In this document: positions 53,498 to 64,000 of the stretch, piece after piece
Position numbering within the stretch: the stretch's first letter is position 1
How the letters are laid out: each line of letters starts with the position of its first letter
Origin: Xiphydria camelus
Taxonomy: Eukaryota > Arthropoda > Insecta > Hymenoptera > Xiphydriidae
DNA: 64,000 nt
Direction of reading: 5' to 3'
Assembly (NCBI GenBank): GCA_963678675.1
Contig: OY783193.1
Coordinates: forward strand, 29,296,016 to 29,360,015
Notes under the pieces: model-generated
Seen by the model: only the letters and a program-made list of their open reading frames with translations
What the model was told of the DNA's origin: nothing
The model's database searches: none
Translations under genes and position numbers: made by a program

Positions 53498-55676
53498 CAG
53501 TAGACGCTCTCTTAACCGGCCTTGACGGGACCGACCCAGGGCCGGTTAAATAAAAAGCCGGTTAAAGAGAAGGTAGTGAAAAACCCATTTTAAAAAACAC
53601 TTTCGCAAGGAAGAAAAGAAATACAATTTTTTCAAAACACTAAGAAAACAGAACTTTTCTTCTGTATTAGAAATATACATTAAAAATTAACATTTCACAA
53701 ACTGTAAAAAATATGTATGAACACATGTACATATGTATGTATGTACATTCCTACAGAAAAAAGCCCCACATCACACCAAAATATTTTTTTTTAAAGTAGG
53801 CCTACAATGAATTAAAAAATTCTGTTATTTTTTGCTGCTTCTTGTGTTGAATCGACTTTTTAAAAGCGTAGTCACTCACCATCTACTACACTAGCATCCT
53901 TCTGCTGCTGAATGTACATCGCCGCCACCTGAAGAGCCTCTTTTCCTTCGTCATGGGTAACCGTGTTGTCTTCTTTGTCCTCATCACAGTCGACTTCCTC
54001 TTCCTCTAGTGCTTCGTTGATAACAGTCTGAACTATCTCGTCATCATTCAACATTTCATTTTAAAGAGCGTCATCACCTTCAAGATCCCATTCCTGAACA
54101 TCTTGAAGTTGAAAATCACTCATTTCGGGAAGTTGTTGTAAGTCTTTTAGCAAAGTTGCATTGCCATCTGGCTCAGATTCTGTGTTTCTTTGTTCATCAT
54201 TTTCCAAGGAAGTGTCCTCCAAACTTGATTCAATAACTTTTTCAATGTCAGGCCATGCTTTCCTCCACGATTTGACAAATATATATTTTGATATTTCATC
54301 AAATGATACTGCAACCATCAAAATTACGTCCTCTATGTTAATTGTTTTCAAAGCATCAATCAGGCTTTTTCCATGAAACTCCATTTTGGCTAAGATTTCA
54401 GAAAGCAGTTTTTTCCTGTAGCGTCTCTTAAGACACTCTATTACCCCTTTGTCCATCGGTTGAATGATACTTGTCACATGTGGTGGGAGAAAAAAACACT
54501 TTATTCCCCCCAGGTTCCTCTTCACACTCAATGCCTTCAGGATGGGTTGGCGCATTATCTAACACCAAAACCGCCTTAACTGGTAGTTTTATGCTTTTCA
54601 AATGCTTTGCCACCTTAGGAACAAATTCTTCTTTGAACCAGTCTTTGAACACATTTGCATCCATCCACGCTGAACGTTGATTCTTGTAGCATACCGGAAG
54701 TGATAACACATTTACGTTTTTGAAAGCCCGAGGTTTTTTTGACTTTCCTATGACGAGAAGGGGAAGTTTGTGGGTTCCTGATGCATTAGAACAAACCGCT
54801 ACTGTCAACCTTTCCTTGTTCATTTTCAACCCAGCGGCTGATTTCTCATTGCTGCAAGCAAATGTTTTTGTTGGTAACCGTTTAAAATTAAGTCCGGTCT
54901 CGTCCATATTTTAGACCTGCTCCGGCACCAAACTGTATCTTTCAATCAAATCCTTGAACTTGATTTTCCATTCATCTGCTGTTTGTGGGTTAGATGAGAG
55001 TTTTTCACTGCACACACTTAGAAAATGAACACCGTCGCGTTTTTTCCAGCGATGTAGCCATCCGTCACTGGCTACGAACTGGCCCCCACTGTTAAACGTC
55101 TCACGTAGGATCACAACTTTTTCTTTTAAAATCGGACCACTTATCGGCGTTCCTTTACGACGCTCTTGCATGAACCAAAGCCACAACGCATCGTCTACCT
55201 GTTCATTAAGCGGTTTCCTTAATGTTCGCCTAACAGACAAAGATTTTTCAGACTCGATCTGTGTGCAAAAATCTTGAATGGCTTTTTTGTTTTGGCGCCA
55301 GTCTTTAACCGTATTCTTTCCAACATTTAGTTCTTCACTAATTCGTTGTACCGATTCACCCTTTTCGAGTCTCTCGATACCTTGTAACTTCTGCTCCATT
55401 GACACAACAACACGTTTCCTCTTAACTGCAATCATTTTCTTTAAAAAACCACTTTAGAACATTAAAACACCACTGCAAAACTTGCGATGCTAATCATAGA
55501 GCAGATGCAGTGACTGATTTACAGTCGCGGCGCCGCCAGTCGTTCAAACGTTCAAGATTCAAGTTGCTACTTGTCTGCGTGCGCAAGCGGCAATAACGAT
55601 AACAATGTATTCCTAGAAGAGGCCGGTTAAAGCGGCGGGACGGTTAAAGCGGCGCCGGTTAAGAGAGCGTCTACTG
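53498..55676 (-). mobile_element. Tigger (pogo-type) transposon, copy 1
   Basis: CAGTAGACGCTCTCTTAACC at 53498 mirrors GGTTAAGAGAGCGTCTACTG ending 55676, flanked by TA (53496-53497 and 55677-55678). TTAACCGG-type motifs recur inside both ends. 2179 bp with one transposase gene on the - strand. Copy 2 (57335-59538) is over 95% identical and opposite in orientation. Confidence 0.93.
53872..55435 (-). pseudogene. Tigger transposase, copy 1
   Basis: Starts MIAVKRKRVVVSMEQKLQGI. A CENP-B type helix-turn-helix (RISEELNVGKNTVKDW) and a second DNA-binding domain (Tc5 type, PISGPILKEK..ASDGWLHRWK) come first. A TAA follows at 54911. The DDE_1 domain reads MDETGLNF (Asp), LVLDNAPTHP (Asp), IIQPMDKGVIECLKRRYRK (Asp). 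Lesions: the TAA, a frameshift in the G/T-rich run near 54510, a TAA at 54061 (Glu in copy 2) and loss of the C-terminal basic segment near 53870. Not functional. Confidence 0.9.
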
Positions 55677-55679
55677 TAC

Positions 55680-56340
55680 TCCGTTATGAAATTGTAAAAG
55701 AAATTTCATAAGAAACTCTATATTAATTTTCATAATTACAGAGTAGGTATATAAATTTTCCTAATCACGTATTGGAAAAAGACTATATAAAAATATATTA
55801 AAAATACAAATTTTGTTTACAGTGTACCAACGGATTGTACCTAGCAAATGCACGATGTCCTACGGATATTCATAGTATATTTTTCGGATGTCCATTCTTA
55901 TTGAAAAGATATTATAGATTCCCATAGATTTTAATAGAAAACTTGCAAAAATCCCATAGAATCTCAATGGGAATTTGATATGCTTTTGTCACAGCAATTC
56001 CGGATATCCACTGATAAAAATCTGAGAGGGATGAATAAGAATATATTGGATTCTACGTGTATCTGTAAAAACATAAAATCTTGTAACGTTCTATTAGTAG
56101 TTACGAATGAGCAGCGTGTACGGGTCTTTATTTTCTTTATTTTCTTTATCGGATTCTACTTATTTTTGCGCATACATATGTAATTTAGTCAATCCCTATT
56201 TATCATTTCAGATACATGTGGAATCCAATGAATTCCTATTCGTCCTTCTCAACATTTTTTAGTGGGTATCTGGAAATACTGTGTCAGAAGTACATCAGAT
56301 TCCATAGAAATGGTTTATGGGAATCTATGGGATCTCTTCA
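55680..56340. other. unassigned AT-rich stretch
   Basis: No gene. Repeated CCCATAGATT / AATCTATGGG-type words at about 55920-55960 and 56300-56335 hint at a decayed inverted repeat. Confidence 0.35.
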
Positions 56341-56344
56341 GTAC

Positions 56345-56745
56345 AATGAAAATAGTATCTTATGTCATTAGGCGGAAATCCGAGGTTTTTTCAGACTCTG
56401 TTTAATTAGGTCGTAGCACGAGGTATGGTCCCCTTACCATGCCTCGTCCTACGACCTAAACACAGTCTTAAAAATCCGAGGATTTCAGCCGAATGGCATA
56501 TACTATTTTTTCTCACGAATGTCCATTTCTCAAAACAAAACAAACAGAAGTATATGCGGCTCAGTTCACGATGCGTTTATCAGTTTGGAGAAAGGACTCA
56601 CTTCGGACTAAGCAATCTTTTAATACTCTACTGACTCCTAGTCGGTGTCACGCGGGAAAAACGCCATCTTACGGTCTAAAAGTAGACTGGAGAAGGCCTC
56701 GAAATGGGCTAGAGTGAGGAAAAAAAGAATTCTCATAATTACTGC
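56345..56745. mobile_element. tail-hairpin family element, copy 3
   Basis: Hairpin AGGTCGTAGCACGAGG..CTACGACCT at 56408-56455, then CTCACGAATG..CCATTTCTC, GTTTGGAGAAAGGACTCACT, CACGCGGGAAAAACGCCATC and GGCCTCGAAATGGGC. Same family as 27110-27672, in opposite orientation. Non-coding. Confidence 0.75.
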
Positions 56746-56749
56746 GTAT

Positions 56750-57330
56750 TCTTAGAAAGGTCCGGAAAAAAGAAAACTTTTCCGAGATATTACGAATTGA
56801 TTGGATGAAAAATTAAAAAGTAATGGGTATTTTTAAAAAATTAGAAATACTGTCAAGGTTGGCCAGTGCTGTCTAGGTTGGCCAGCCGCTGAAAATCGAC
56901 GAAATATAGGCGCTAAATTATTCTGAATCGCAATTTTGACAAATGAAGTAACTTGTCATCATTTTCGCGTACTTCAAATGCACTTCTCTTTTGCATTCAA
57001 TGCATGCAACGGAATTGTTACCTACTATTCAACCGATAAGGCATCGCTTCCGAACAGATGAGGCAAAAGTCCTCGTCTTCATCTGAAGAGGGCTTTTTCT
57101 GCACTTTTTTGGATGGACGACCTCGTTTTTAACATTTCGTAGCATCAAAAAATGACGAAGTGTTGCTATTACCCTGAAAAGAAAAAAATCACGGTGGCCA
57201 ACCCTGACTACACAAATGGTCCAACCTTGAAGACAAACACCAGGACCACATCGCATCACACCACAACCAAACAGGTTGTCAAATTGAATTATCCTCTTGG
57301 TTTATTCCTAAAGGATAACCATATGACACA
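56750..57330. other. unassigned stretch between elements
   Basis: Nothing recognised. GGTTGGCCAGTGCTGTC / GGTTGGCCAGCCGCTG form a short direct duplication near 56860. Confidence 0.35.
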
Positions 57331-57334
57331 CGTA

Positions 57335-59538
57335 CAGTAGACGCTCTCTTAACCGGCGCCGCTTTAACCGTCCCGCCGCTTTAACCGGCCTCTTCTAGGA
57401 ATACATTGTTATCGTTAATGCCGCTTGCGCCTGCAGACAAGTAGCAACTTGAATCTTGAACGTTTGAACGTCTGGCGGCGCCGCGGCTGTAAATCAGTCA
57501 CTTTGCATCTGCTTTATGATTAGCATCGCAAATTTTGCAGTGGTGTTTTAATGTTCTAAAGTTGTTTTTTAAAGAAAATGACTGCAGTTAAGAGGAAACG
57601 TGTTGTTGTGTCAATGGAGCAGAAGTTACAAGCTATCGAGCGACTCGAAAAGGGTGAATCGGTGCAACGAATTAGTGAAGAACTAAATGTTCGAAAGAAT
57701 ACGGTTAAAGACTGGCGCCAAAATAAAAAAGCCATTCAAGATTTTTGCACACAGATCGAGTCTGAAAAATCTTTGTCTGTTAGGCGAGCATTAAGGAAAC
57801 CGCTTAATGAACAGGTAGACGATGCGTTGTGGCTTTGGTTCATGCAAGAGCGTCGTAAAGGAACGCCGATAAGTGGTCCGATTTTAAAAGAAAAAGCTGC
57901 GATCCTACATGAGACGTTTAACAGTGGGGGCCAGTTCGTAGCCAGTGACGGATGGCTATATCGCTGGAAAAAACGCCACGGTGTTCATTTTCTAAGTGTG
58001 TGCGGTGAAAAACTCTCATCTAACCCACAAACAGCAGATGAATGGAAAATCAAGTTCAAGGATTTGATTGAAAGATACAGTTTGGTGCCGGAACAGATCT
58101 AAAATATGGACGAGACCGGACTTAATTTTAAACGGTTAGGTACCAACAAAAACATTTGCTTGCAGCAATGAGAAATCAGCCGCTGGGTTGAAAATGAACA
58201 AGGAAAGGTTGACAGTAGCGGTTTGTTCTAATGCATCAGGAACCCACAAACTTCCCCTTCTCGTCATAGGAAAGTCAAAAAAACCTCGGGCTTTCAAAAA
58301 CGTAAATGTGTTATCACTTCCGGTATGCTACAAGAATCAACGTTCAGCGTGGATGGATGCAAATGTGTTCAAAAACTGGTTCAAAGAAGAATTTGTTCCT
58401 AAGGTGGCAAAGCATTTGAAAAGCCTAAAACTACCAGTTAAGGCGGTTTTGGTGTTAGATAATGCGCCAACCCATCTTGAAGGCATTGAGTGTGAAGAGG
58501 AACCTGGGGTATAAAGTGTTTTTTTTTCTCCCACCACATGTGACAAGTATCATTAAACCGATGGACCAAGGGGTAATAGAGTGTCTTAAGAGACACTACA
58601 GGAAAAAACTGCTTTCTGAAATCTTAGCCAAAATGGAGTTTGATGGAAAAAGCCTGATTGATGCTTTGAAAACAATTAACATAAAGGACGTAATTTTGAT
58701 GGTTGCAGTATCATTTGATGAAATATCAAAATCTACATTTGTCAAATCGTGGAGGAAAGCATGGCCTGACATTGAAAAAGTTGTTGAATCAAGTTTGGAG
58801 GACACTTCCTTGGAAAATGATGAACAAACAAACACAGAATCTGAGCCAGATGGCAATGCAACTTTGCTAAAAGACTTACAACTACTTCCCGAAATGAGTG
58901 ATTTTCAACTTCAAGATGTTCAGGAATGGGTTCTTGAAGGTGATGACGCTCTTGAAAATGAAATGTTGAATGATGACGAGATAGTTCAGACTGTTATCAA
59001 CGAAGCACTAGAGGAAGAGGAAGTCGACTGTGAGGAGGACAAAGAAGACAACACGGTTACCCATGACGAAGGAAAAGAGGCTCTTCAGGTGGCGGCGATG
59101 TACATTCAGCAGCAGAAGGATGCTAGTGCAGTAGATGTAATGTTCATACGAAAATGGCGTGACTACGCTTTTAAAAAGTCGATTCAACACAAGAAGCAGC
59201 AGAAAATAATAGAATTTTTTAATTCATTGTAGGCCTACTTTAAAAAAAAATATTTTGGAGTGATGTGTGGCTTTTTTCTGTAGGAATGTACATACATACA
59301 TATGTACATATATGTACATACATATTTTTTACAGTTTGTGAAATGTTAATTTTGAATGTATATTTCTAATACAGAAGAAAAGTTCTGTTTTCTTAGTGTT
59401 TTGAGAAAATTGTATTTCTTTTCTTCCTTGCGAAAGTGTTTTTTAAAATGGGTTTTTCACTACCTTCTCTTTAACCGGCTTTTTATTTAACCGGCCCTGG
59501 GTCGGTCCCGTCAATGCCGGTTAAGAGAGCGTCTACTG
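57335..59538 (+). mobile_element. Tigger (pogo-type) transposon, copy 2
   Basis: CAGTAGACGCTCTCTTAACC at 57335 to GGTTAAGAGAGCGTCTACTG ending 59538, with TA on both sides (57333-57334, 59539-59540). 2204 bp. The right-hand TA is also the first TA next to the TIR of the SWIM element at 59541. Confidence 0.93.
57578..59232 (+). pseudogene. Tigger transposase, copy 2
   Basis: MTAVKRKRVVVSMEQKLQAI, the CENP-B type HTH and second DNA-binding domain run to a TAA at 58100. The catalytic part resumes at MDETGLNF (58106), shifts frame near 58138 and 58510, then runs openly from IIKPMDQGVIE to the full C-terminus QHKKQQKIIEFFNSL (stop 59230). It keeps the acidic tail and the KWRDYAFKK segment that copy 1 has lost. 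The stop after EQI is at the same codon as in copy 1. Confidence 0.9.
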
Positions 59539-59540
59539 TA

Positions 59541-60905
59541 TTGGGATCTGACATGGGGGAGGATCTTAGTTCGAAAAATCCAATATGGCTGAAATGAGTA
59601 TACTACTGACACAGAGTCTTATGGGAGTGAAGTCATTATTTATTGTTTTGGCACGCGCAGGGCTCCGCGAATCCTTCCCAACTTTCACTAGACTCGCGGG
59701 AGGACATGAGCACCCTTTGCCCTCCGTTATCGTCCAGGGTTAACCTCCCATAAATATAAATTCAGCCTTCGAGACGCGCACATGCCTGTCCCTGGACGGG
59801 CGCATCACGGAACGTCGACGTATCTGCGCCCAACCCCGGAGTCTTTTTCACGTTTTTACTCTTCCACTTTCTCGAAACTTTCTTCTCACATCGTGAAATG
59901 GAAAAATACCCGCCCTTGTGCCGAAGCATACGTCATTCCTTGCGAGCCGTTTCCTGGCAGTCGTGAAAAATTCGATATCGTGTTCGTATCTCCTGCTCCT
60001 CACTTGCGCAAGCATCGCACGGTGTAAGCATCGCAAGTGTCCCCGGACATTCGTTGTTAACCCGAAAATAAAATCTACGTATTTACCAAACTACAACATC
60101 AGGGAACATGTGCACAACCTTGTAGGCGAAATTAAAGATGGGACTATCAAAAGTGTTGTGTGTTCCTGTACAGCGAGCCAAGGAGAAAAATGCAAACACA
60201 TTGTAGCAACACTCCTTCATTTACACAGGTGAGATTCTAAGATTAAAAACGTCACTCTCTTATGTGTATTTATGTTAACCCATTCGCATCAAAGCCGGAT
60301 CGAAATCAGAGCCGTGCGGGTCGATCGGATCCGCCGAGAATTCGCGAGCCCCGCGTACGTATTCGTAAACGAGGTGCACTCGCGAGGAAAACCTGTTGAT
60401 CGAATTTACGAGTATTGTAGTAACATATTTATGAAAAATTGTACATATATTGAATAAATGTGGAAGGCAGGATTAAGTGTTGTAAATCCCGAGGAAACTC
60501 CAGTGCTCGGTTCCTATGTCCCGGCCAACGTACACGTTCAAGGAACCCTGTGGCATTGAGGAATTTTCCCGGATCTAATTTATGACTCAAAGGGTCCCAA
60601 GGAATGTCGAATTTTTCCCTCGCACCGGTCTAGGGCCAAAATGCGAGAAGCATTTGGGCGAATACGCGATATGCCCTCATTAGCTACGGTGGCGTCTACT
60701 CTCGTTAATGAAAGCATGAAAATTAATTGTTCATTGGCTAGTATGTTTGAAAATGACATTTTAGAAAGTCACCATGATTAGAATCCGTGCACGCGGGTGT
60801 ACATTAATCCAATGCCAGTCACTCGCTAACCCACTAAACGGTATACTATAGGAATAGTTTTACTTCCCGCCACCAGACGGCGTATCGAGACATGTCAGAT
60901 CCCAA
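59541..60905. mobile_element. TIR element carrying a SWIM zinc-finger exon
   Basis: TTGGGATCTGACATG at 59541 mirrors CATGTCAGATCCCAA ending 60905, each next to TA. 1365 bp. It holds one + strand exon with a SWIM finger (60023-60228) but no recognisable transposase, so it is an internally deleted relative of a larger unknown element. A fragment of the 45.5 kb hairpin lies at 60700-60775. Confidence 0.7.
60023..60228 (+). pseudogene. SWIM zinc-finger exon
   Basis: Reads KHRKCPRTFVVNPKIKSTYL, HVHNLVGEIKDGTIKSVVCS and CSCTASQGEKCKHIVATLLH, ending at a donor (ACAG|GTGAGA). C-x-C..C-x-H is the SWIM zinc finger; the x-Y-x-V / KSVVCSCTASQ style is that of insect proteins pairing SWIM with a YqaJ-type recombinase nuclease. 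The nuclease is not in this window. The frame upstream has no clear start, so this is one exon of a truncated gene. Confidence 0.65.
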
Positions 60906-61376
60906 TATGCTTACTTTGACGATTGCATATTTTAGCTTCAAGTTCTGATACCGTATTCATTGATACTGGAAAACTTTTTTCGTCTTTTCCAAGCCACTGA
61001 GTGCACAACACCTTTTACTTTCACACTTCAAACTCGGTGTTGCCACGAAAAATTTGCTGTTACCAATAGAAGTTTTACCGCGCTTGCAAATAGTTGAAAC
61101 TAATTTTTCGTCACTCAGTGCCAAATACTGGGTTTCACGGACGTCCTCAACGCATGTGAAATCACGTTTCACACACCAATTTGTGAAAGGTCGCGCAGTG
61201 CGTGAAATAACCTGCACAGTGCGTGAAATAACCTCACAGTGGGTGAAATAAAAGTGGCACACTCGAGAAATCACTGCGATCATTACTTGAAGTTGGCACA
61301 GTCAGTGTGTCCAACGCCACACATTCGCAGCACAACTCTACGTAGCTGACGCAAAGCCAGGACCTAACCTAACTTA

Positions 61377-61609
61377 ACCCATTCACTGCCGCTGTCGCTT
61401 ATAAGCGTTCTATTTCATTCAAGCTTGACTGGGCACTGCAGTTACATGTGTATGTGTAGGCTAGCAATTGAGTAAAGGTTCTTTGACGTAAACGTGCACG
61501 TGGTTCGGAATTTTGACGATTTTTATATATTTTGTTATTGTTAGAATTATTAACTTAAAGTTGGCATGGGGCAAAATATATCTGAATTAGAGCGGCAGTG
61601 AATGTGTTA
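61377..61609. mobile_element. MITE with TTAACCCATTCACTGCC end
   Basis: AACCCATTCACTGCCGCT at the left opposes AGCGGCAGTGAATGTGTTA at the right, about 235 bp apart. The left flank is TTAA; on the right the end is TTAC, so the target sequence has decayed. Related to 37541-37699. Confidence 0.6.
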
Positions 61610-61749
61610 CAGTTGAAAAATACTTGTTTGTAATTTGGGGGAGGGGGGGCGCTTTGTCCCACCCCCAACCCCCCGTCAACTCCCCCGCCAACACCCCGCC
61701 CCAAACAACACCCTGCCCCGAACCCTGTCAACGTCGTCTTTGACACTTA

Positions 61750-61876
61750 GGGCCGGTTTTACCAACACGGTATAAACGCAGTATAGCGCCATACTGAGAA
61801 TAACCATAAGGCTTCATGCTGGTTATTCTGAGTATAGCGCTATACCGCGTTCATACCGTGTTGGTAAAACCGGCCC
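61750..61876. mobile_element. PIF/Harbinger-type hairpin MITE (TTA target)
   Basis: GGGCCGGTTTTACCAACACG mirrors CGTGTTGGTAAAACCGGCCC, flanked by TTA(G) at 61747 and 61877. Arms include TATAGCGC. Confidence 0.88.
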
Positions 61877-62129
61877 TTAGGGATAAAAAATAGAATTCGT
61901 CATTGGGGCGTTCGCGCCCTCATAACGAAAATAACTATTATAAGATGAAATATCGCAAATGGCCTACCCTGACGACATTCCCCTACCATTTGTTTGTAGT
62001 TTTATACAGGGTATTAGCAAATTTAGCAAAAAACACAACAAGTTATCTTGGCAGGTTATAGTTCCTTAAATTACGAAATTGTTTATTACTTAACCTATTT
62101 CATATTTTTTCTTAGTCTACATCTATTGT

Positions 62130-63850
62130 GTTTTGTTTTCAGGAACTGGTTCTAACTCCATATTTATATCACGGCAAGAACTTTTTAATATCCCGAGAAG
62201 TTGTGGCTATAAGGATATAGACCAGCAGTTTATCTCGTTAAGAGATGAGATCGGAAGGACGGTCTGTTCAGAAGAAAATTTAAAGGTTCTAACTCACAGA
62301 CTTTCTTATTTTAAATCAGACTTTTAGTCTCGCTGGAACAAGGCAAAAAGGACTAAAGACCAATTTTTAGAAGACACCGTATATGGCTGGATACTGTCGT
62401 TCTTTTTCCTCGTCACGAGTCTTCAGCAACTAGACAGAGAGGGCGCCCAAAAAAAGTATTTGAAGATAGTGGCGAACGGGCCAAAAGACAAAAAACAGAA
62501 ATATTGCGAAGCATTGCATCGGTTGATGAATTATCGTATGCGACAAAAATGAGCCTTAGAGACTCAGGAAAAGCTGAGGTGTTAAAAGTCGTACACGCGA
62601 AGTCACTGCCACCTCGTCAAAACGAGCTAGCAAATACCGAAAAGCCTATCAAAAAATGATGTAAGCTGAAGATGCCTTAGCTGTGTTGGTGAAGGCTAAA
62701 TTATCAAGACATCAGTATGATGTTATACGAATGAGTGACCCAGATAGTTTTCCATCTTATAAAGTTGTTCAACAAGCAAAAACCTTATGTTAGGTACCCA
62801 AAAAAGGATTTTATTAAAATAACCCCGACCTTTGCGGAAGTTCAGCTACAAGCTCTCTTGGACCACACTGTGCAACGTTTAATTATTGTGCAAGAAAGTG
62901 TTAAAAATTCATTAGATGATAATGAACGGTATAAACTATTTATATACAAAGTGGGGTTTTGATGGCAGCTCAGACCATCGTTCATGTAAACAGGCATTCC
63001 ATGGGGCTGAAGCCAGTGATGCTGCTGTATTTATTACATCTATTGTACCGGTTCGTTTAGTATGTACCAGCAACTCAAAAAGAATTTTGGAAAATCCTCG
63101 TCCGTCTTCGTCTAGATACTGCAGGCCGTTACATATAGAATTTATAAAAGAATCAACTGAAGTATCAATCACGCAAAAAAATTAAGTTGATGGTGAAATA
63201 CAACATTTACAGAATACTGTCATTACATGCAATACACGACTGGTTACAGTGAGTCACAAATTAAATTTCGCAATGATTGATGATAAAGTTTGCAATGCAC
63301 TTACAGTTTCTGTAAACCATATTCACACAACAATTCTACATCTGTGGTACAACTTCGAAACAATTTAATGACATAGACAAAATGATTACCCAAGATATAA
63401 AAACAGAGAACTTGCAGTACAGATTGTCAGTATTACATGGATGGATCCAGTTTTTTGAATACTTACTGCACTTAGCATATAAGCTTCCTAATAAGAAGTG
63501 GCAAGCCAGGGGAAAGGACAGAGATATTGTTACAGAAACAAAAATTCGAATACAAAAGATGTTTAGAGACAAAACCAGTTTAATAGTAGATAAGACAAAG
63601 CCCGGATTTGAAACTCAAATGATGGCAACACAGCAAGACGATTTTTTGCAAATCCTGAATTGTCTGCAGAAATTACGAACGTTGATGTTGATTTAATAAG
63701 AAAGATGCATGTCATATTAATAGTAGTGGCAAGTGGTCACCAGATTAATATAAATTTGTTTAGAGGAGTTTGCTCAAAATACAGCTAGAAACTTCGTAGA
63801 ACAATACCCATAGTACTATATGCCTCCCACTGTACATAAATTCTTCACCC
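62130..63850 (+). pseudogene. Transib transposase (RAG1-related), decayed
   Basis: Reading across three frames gives, in order: RSCGYKDIDQQFISLRDEIG; GRPKKVFEDSGERAKRQK-type segment (about 62440-62500); MSLRDSGKAEVLKVV; TPTFAEVQLQALLDHTVQRL; KVGFDGSSDHRSCKQAF (first Asp, about 62955); NPRPSSSRYCRPLHIEFIKE; FAMIDDKVCNALT (second Asp, about 63275); LHGWIQFFEYLLH (Glu, about 63440); KKWQARGKDRDIV..VDKTKPGF; and YYMPPTVHKF near 63835. These are the Transib/RAG1-core landmarks. There are many stops and shifts (for example TAG where Trp precedes YYMPP). No Transib TIRs were located; the right end may lie beyond the window. Confidence 0.85.
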
Positions 63851-63854
63851 TTTC

Positions 63855-64000
63855 AGTCTTATTGTTCCTCATGAGGTACACAATTTTCTATACATCATAT
63901 ACGGAAATATTCTGGCTTTCTGTTTCAAAGTCATGTAGTACCTCAAGAGGTACGTTTGTTTTACATGTTTGTCGCGACCTACTACCGCGACCGACCGCCA
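63855..64000. other. window edge, unassigned
   Basis: Short words CCTCATGAGGTAC and CCTCAAGAGGTAC occur twice. Nothing else is recognised. Confidence 0.35.

Larger units (their letters stand above)
60950..61940 (+). mobile_element. Crypton deletion derivative
   Basis: 61113-61360 matches the Crypton 5' region (GTGCGTGAAATAACCTGC, AAGTGGCACACTCGAG, CAGTCAGTGTGTCCAACGCC), and 61630-61935 its 3' tail (G-run/C-run, GAATTCGTCATTGGGGCGTT, CATAACGAAAATAACTAT). The recombinase gene is absent. Two MITEs have inserted: 61377-61609 and 61750-61876. It would depend on a recombinase supplied in trans. Confidence 0.7.

Noticed and set aside
45094..64000. Search for EMI-domain or signal-peptide exons of the EGFL7-like gene
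   Set aside because: No exon with the expected Cys pattern and phase was found on the - strand; probably outside the window or too short to see by eye.

Overview
This is a eukaryotic genomic window, almost certainly from an insect. Host genes have short introns with ordinary GT..AG sites, and the rest is dense transposon debris (copia, Crypton, THAP/ISL2EU, Tigger, Transib, Helitron, TTAA and TTA MITEs, many foldback elements). The order is not fixed by anything I can read; the repertoire would suit a hymenopteran, but that is inference. No operons, bacterial signals or CRISPR array are present.

Host content is small. An LLPH-like nucleolar protein gene lies on the + strand (28845-29330). 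Convergent to it, on the - strand, is the 3' part of an EGFL7-like secreted gene: five exons at 29606-31477, then a 13.5 kb intron, then one more EGF exon at 44998-45093. Splice phases match across every junction. The intron holds a complete TIR transposon, a protein kinase D pseudogene, a Helitron-protein fragment and many hairpin elements. Upstream EGFL7 exons (signal peptide, EMI domain) were not found.

Left part (1-27 kb): a non-autonomous Helitron (1144-2364), several foldbacks, then a nested stack. An outer TIR element (about 5954-23248) contains a TTA-flanked palindromic MITE (6611-22742), which contains a copia retrotransposon (7572-22729; LTRs, initiator-Met half-tRNA primer site, 5 bp target duplication). 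The copia is itself split by three insertions: a foldback (about 10763-14676) holding a Crypton tyrosine-recombinase element (about 11255-14352), a THAP/ISL2EU transposon (14677-17835) abutting it, and a second foldback (18134-20953) with another palindrome inside it.

Middle (32-46 kb, mostly inside the EGFL7 intron): a 3.1 kb DNA transposon with 4 bp TATA target duplications and a transposase of a poorly described type (32441-35519) is the best candidate for something new. Modular foldbacks built from shared blocks, including arrays of short palindromic motifs, fill much of the rest.

Right part (46-64 kb): mariner-like and TTAA MITEs, two Tigger copies in opposite orientation that share one nonsense codon, a TIR element carrying a SWIM zinc-finger exon, a Crypton deletion derivative, and a decayed Transib (RAG1-related) transposase at the right edge. 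Nearly every transposase is broken, so the elements visible here look non-autonomous today; the Crypton recombinase is the only enzyme whose catalytic region reads open.
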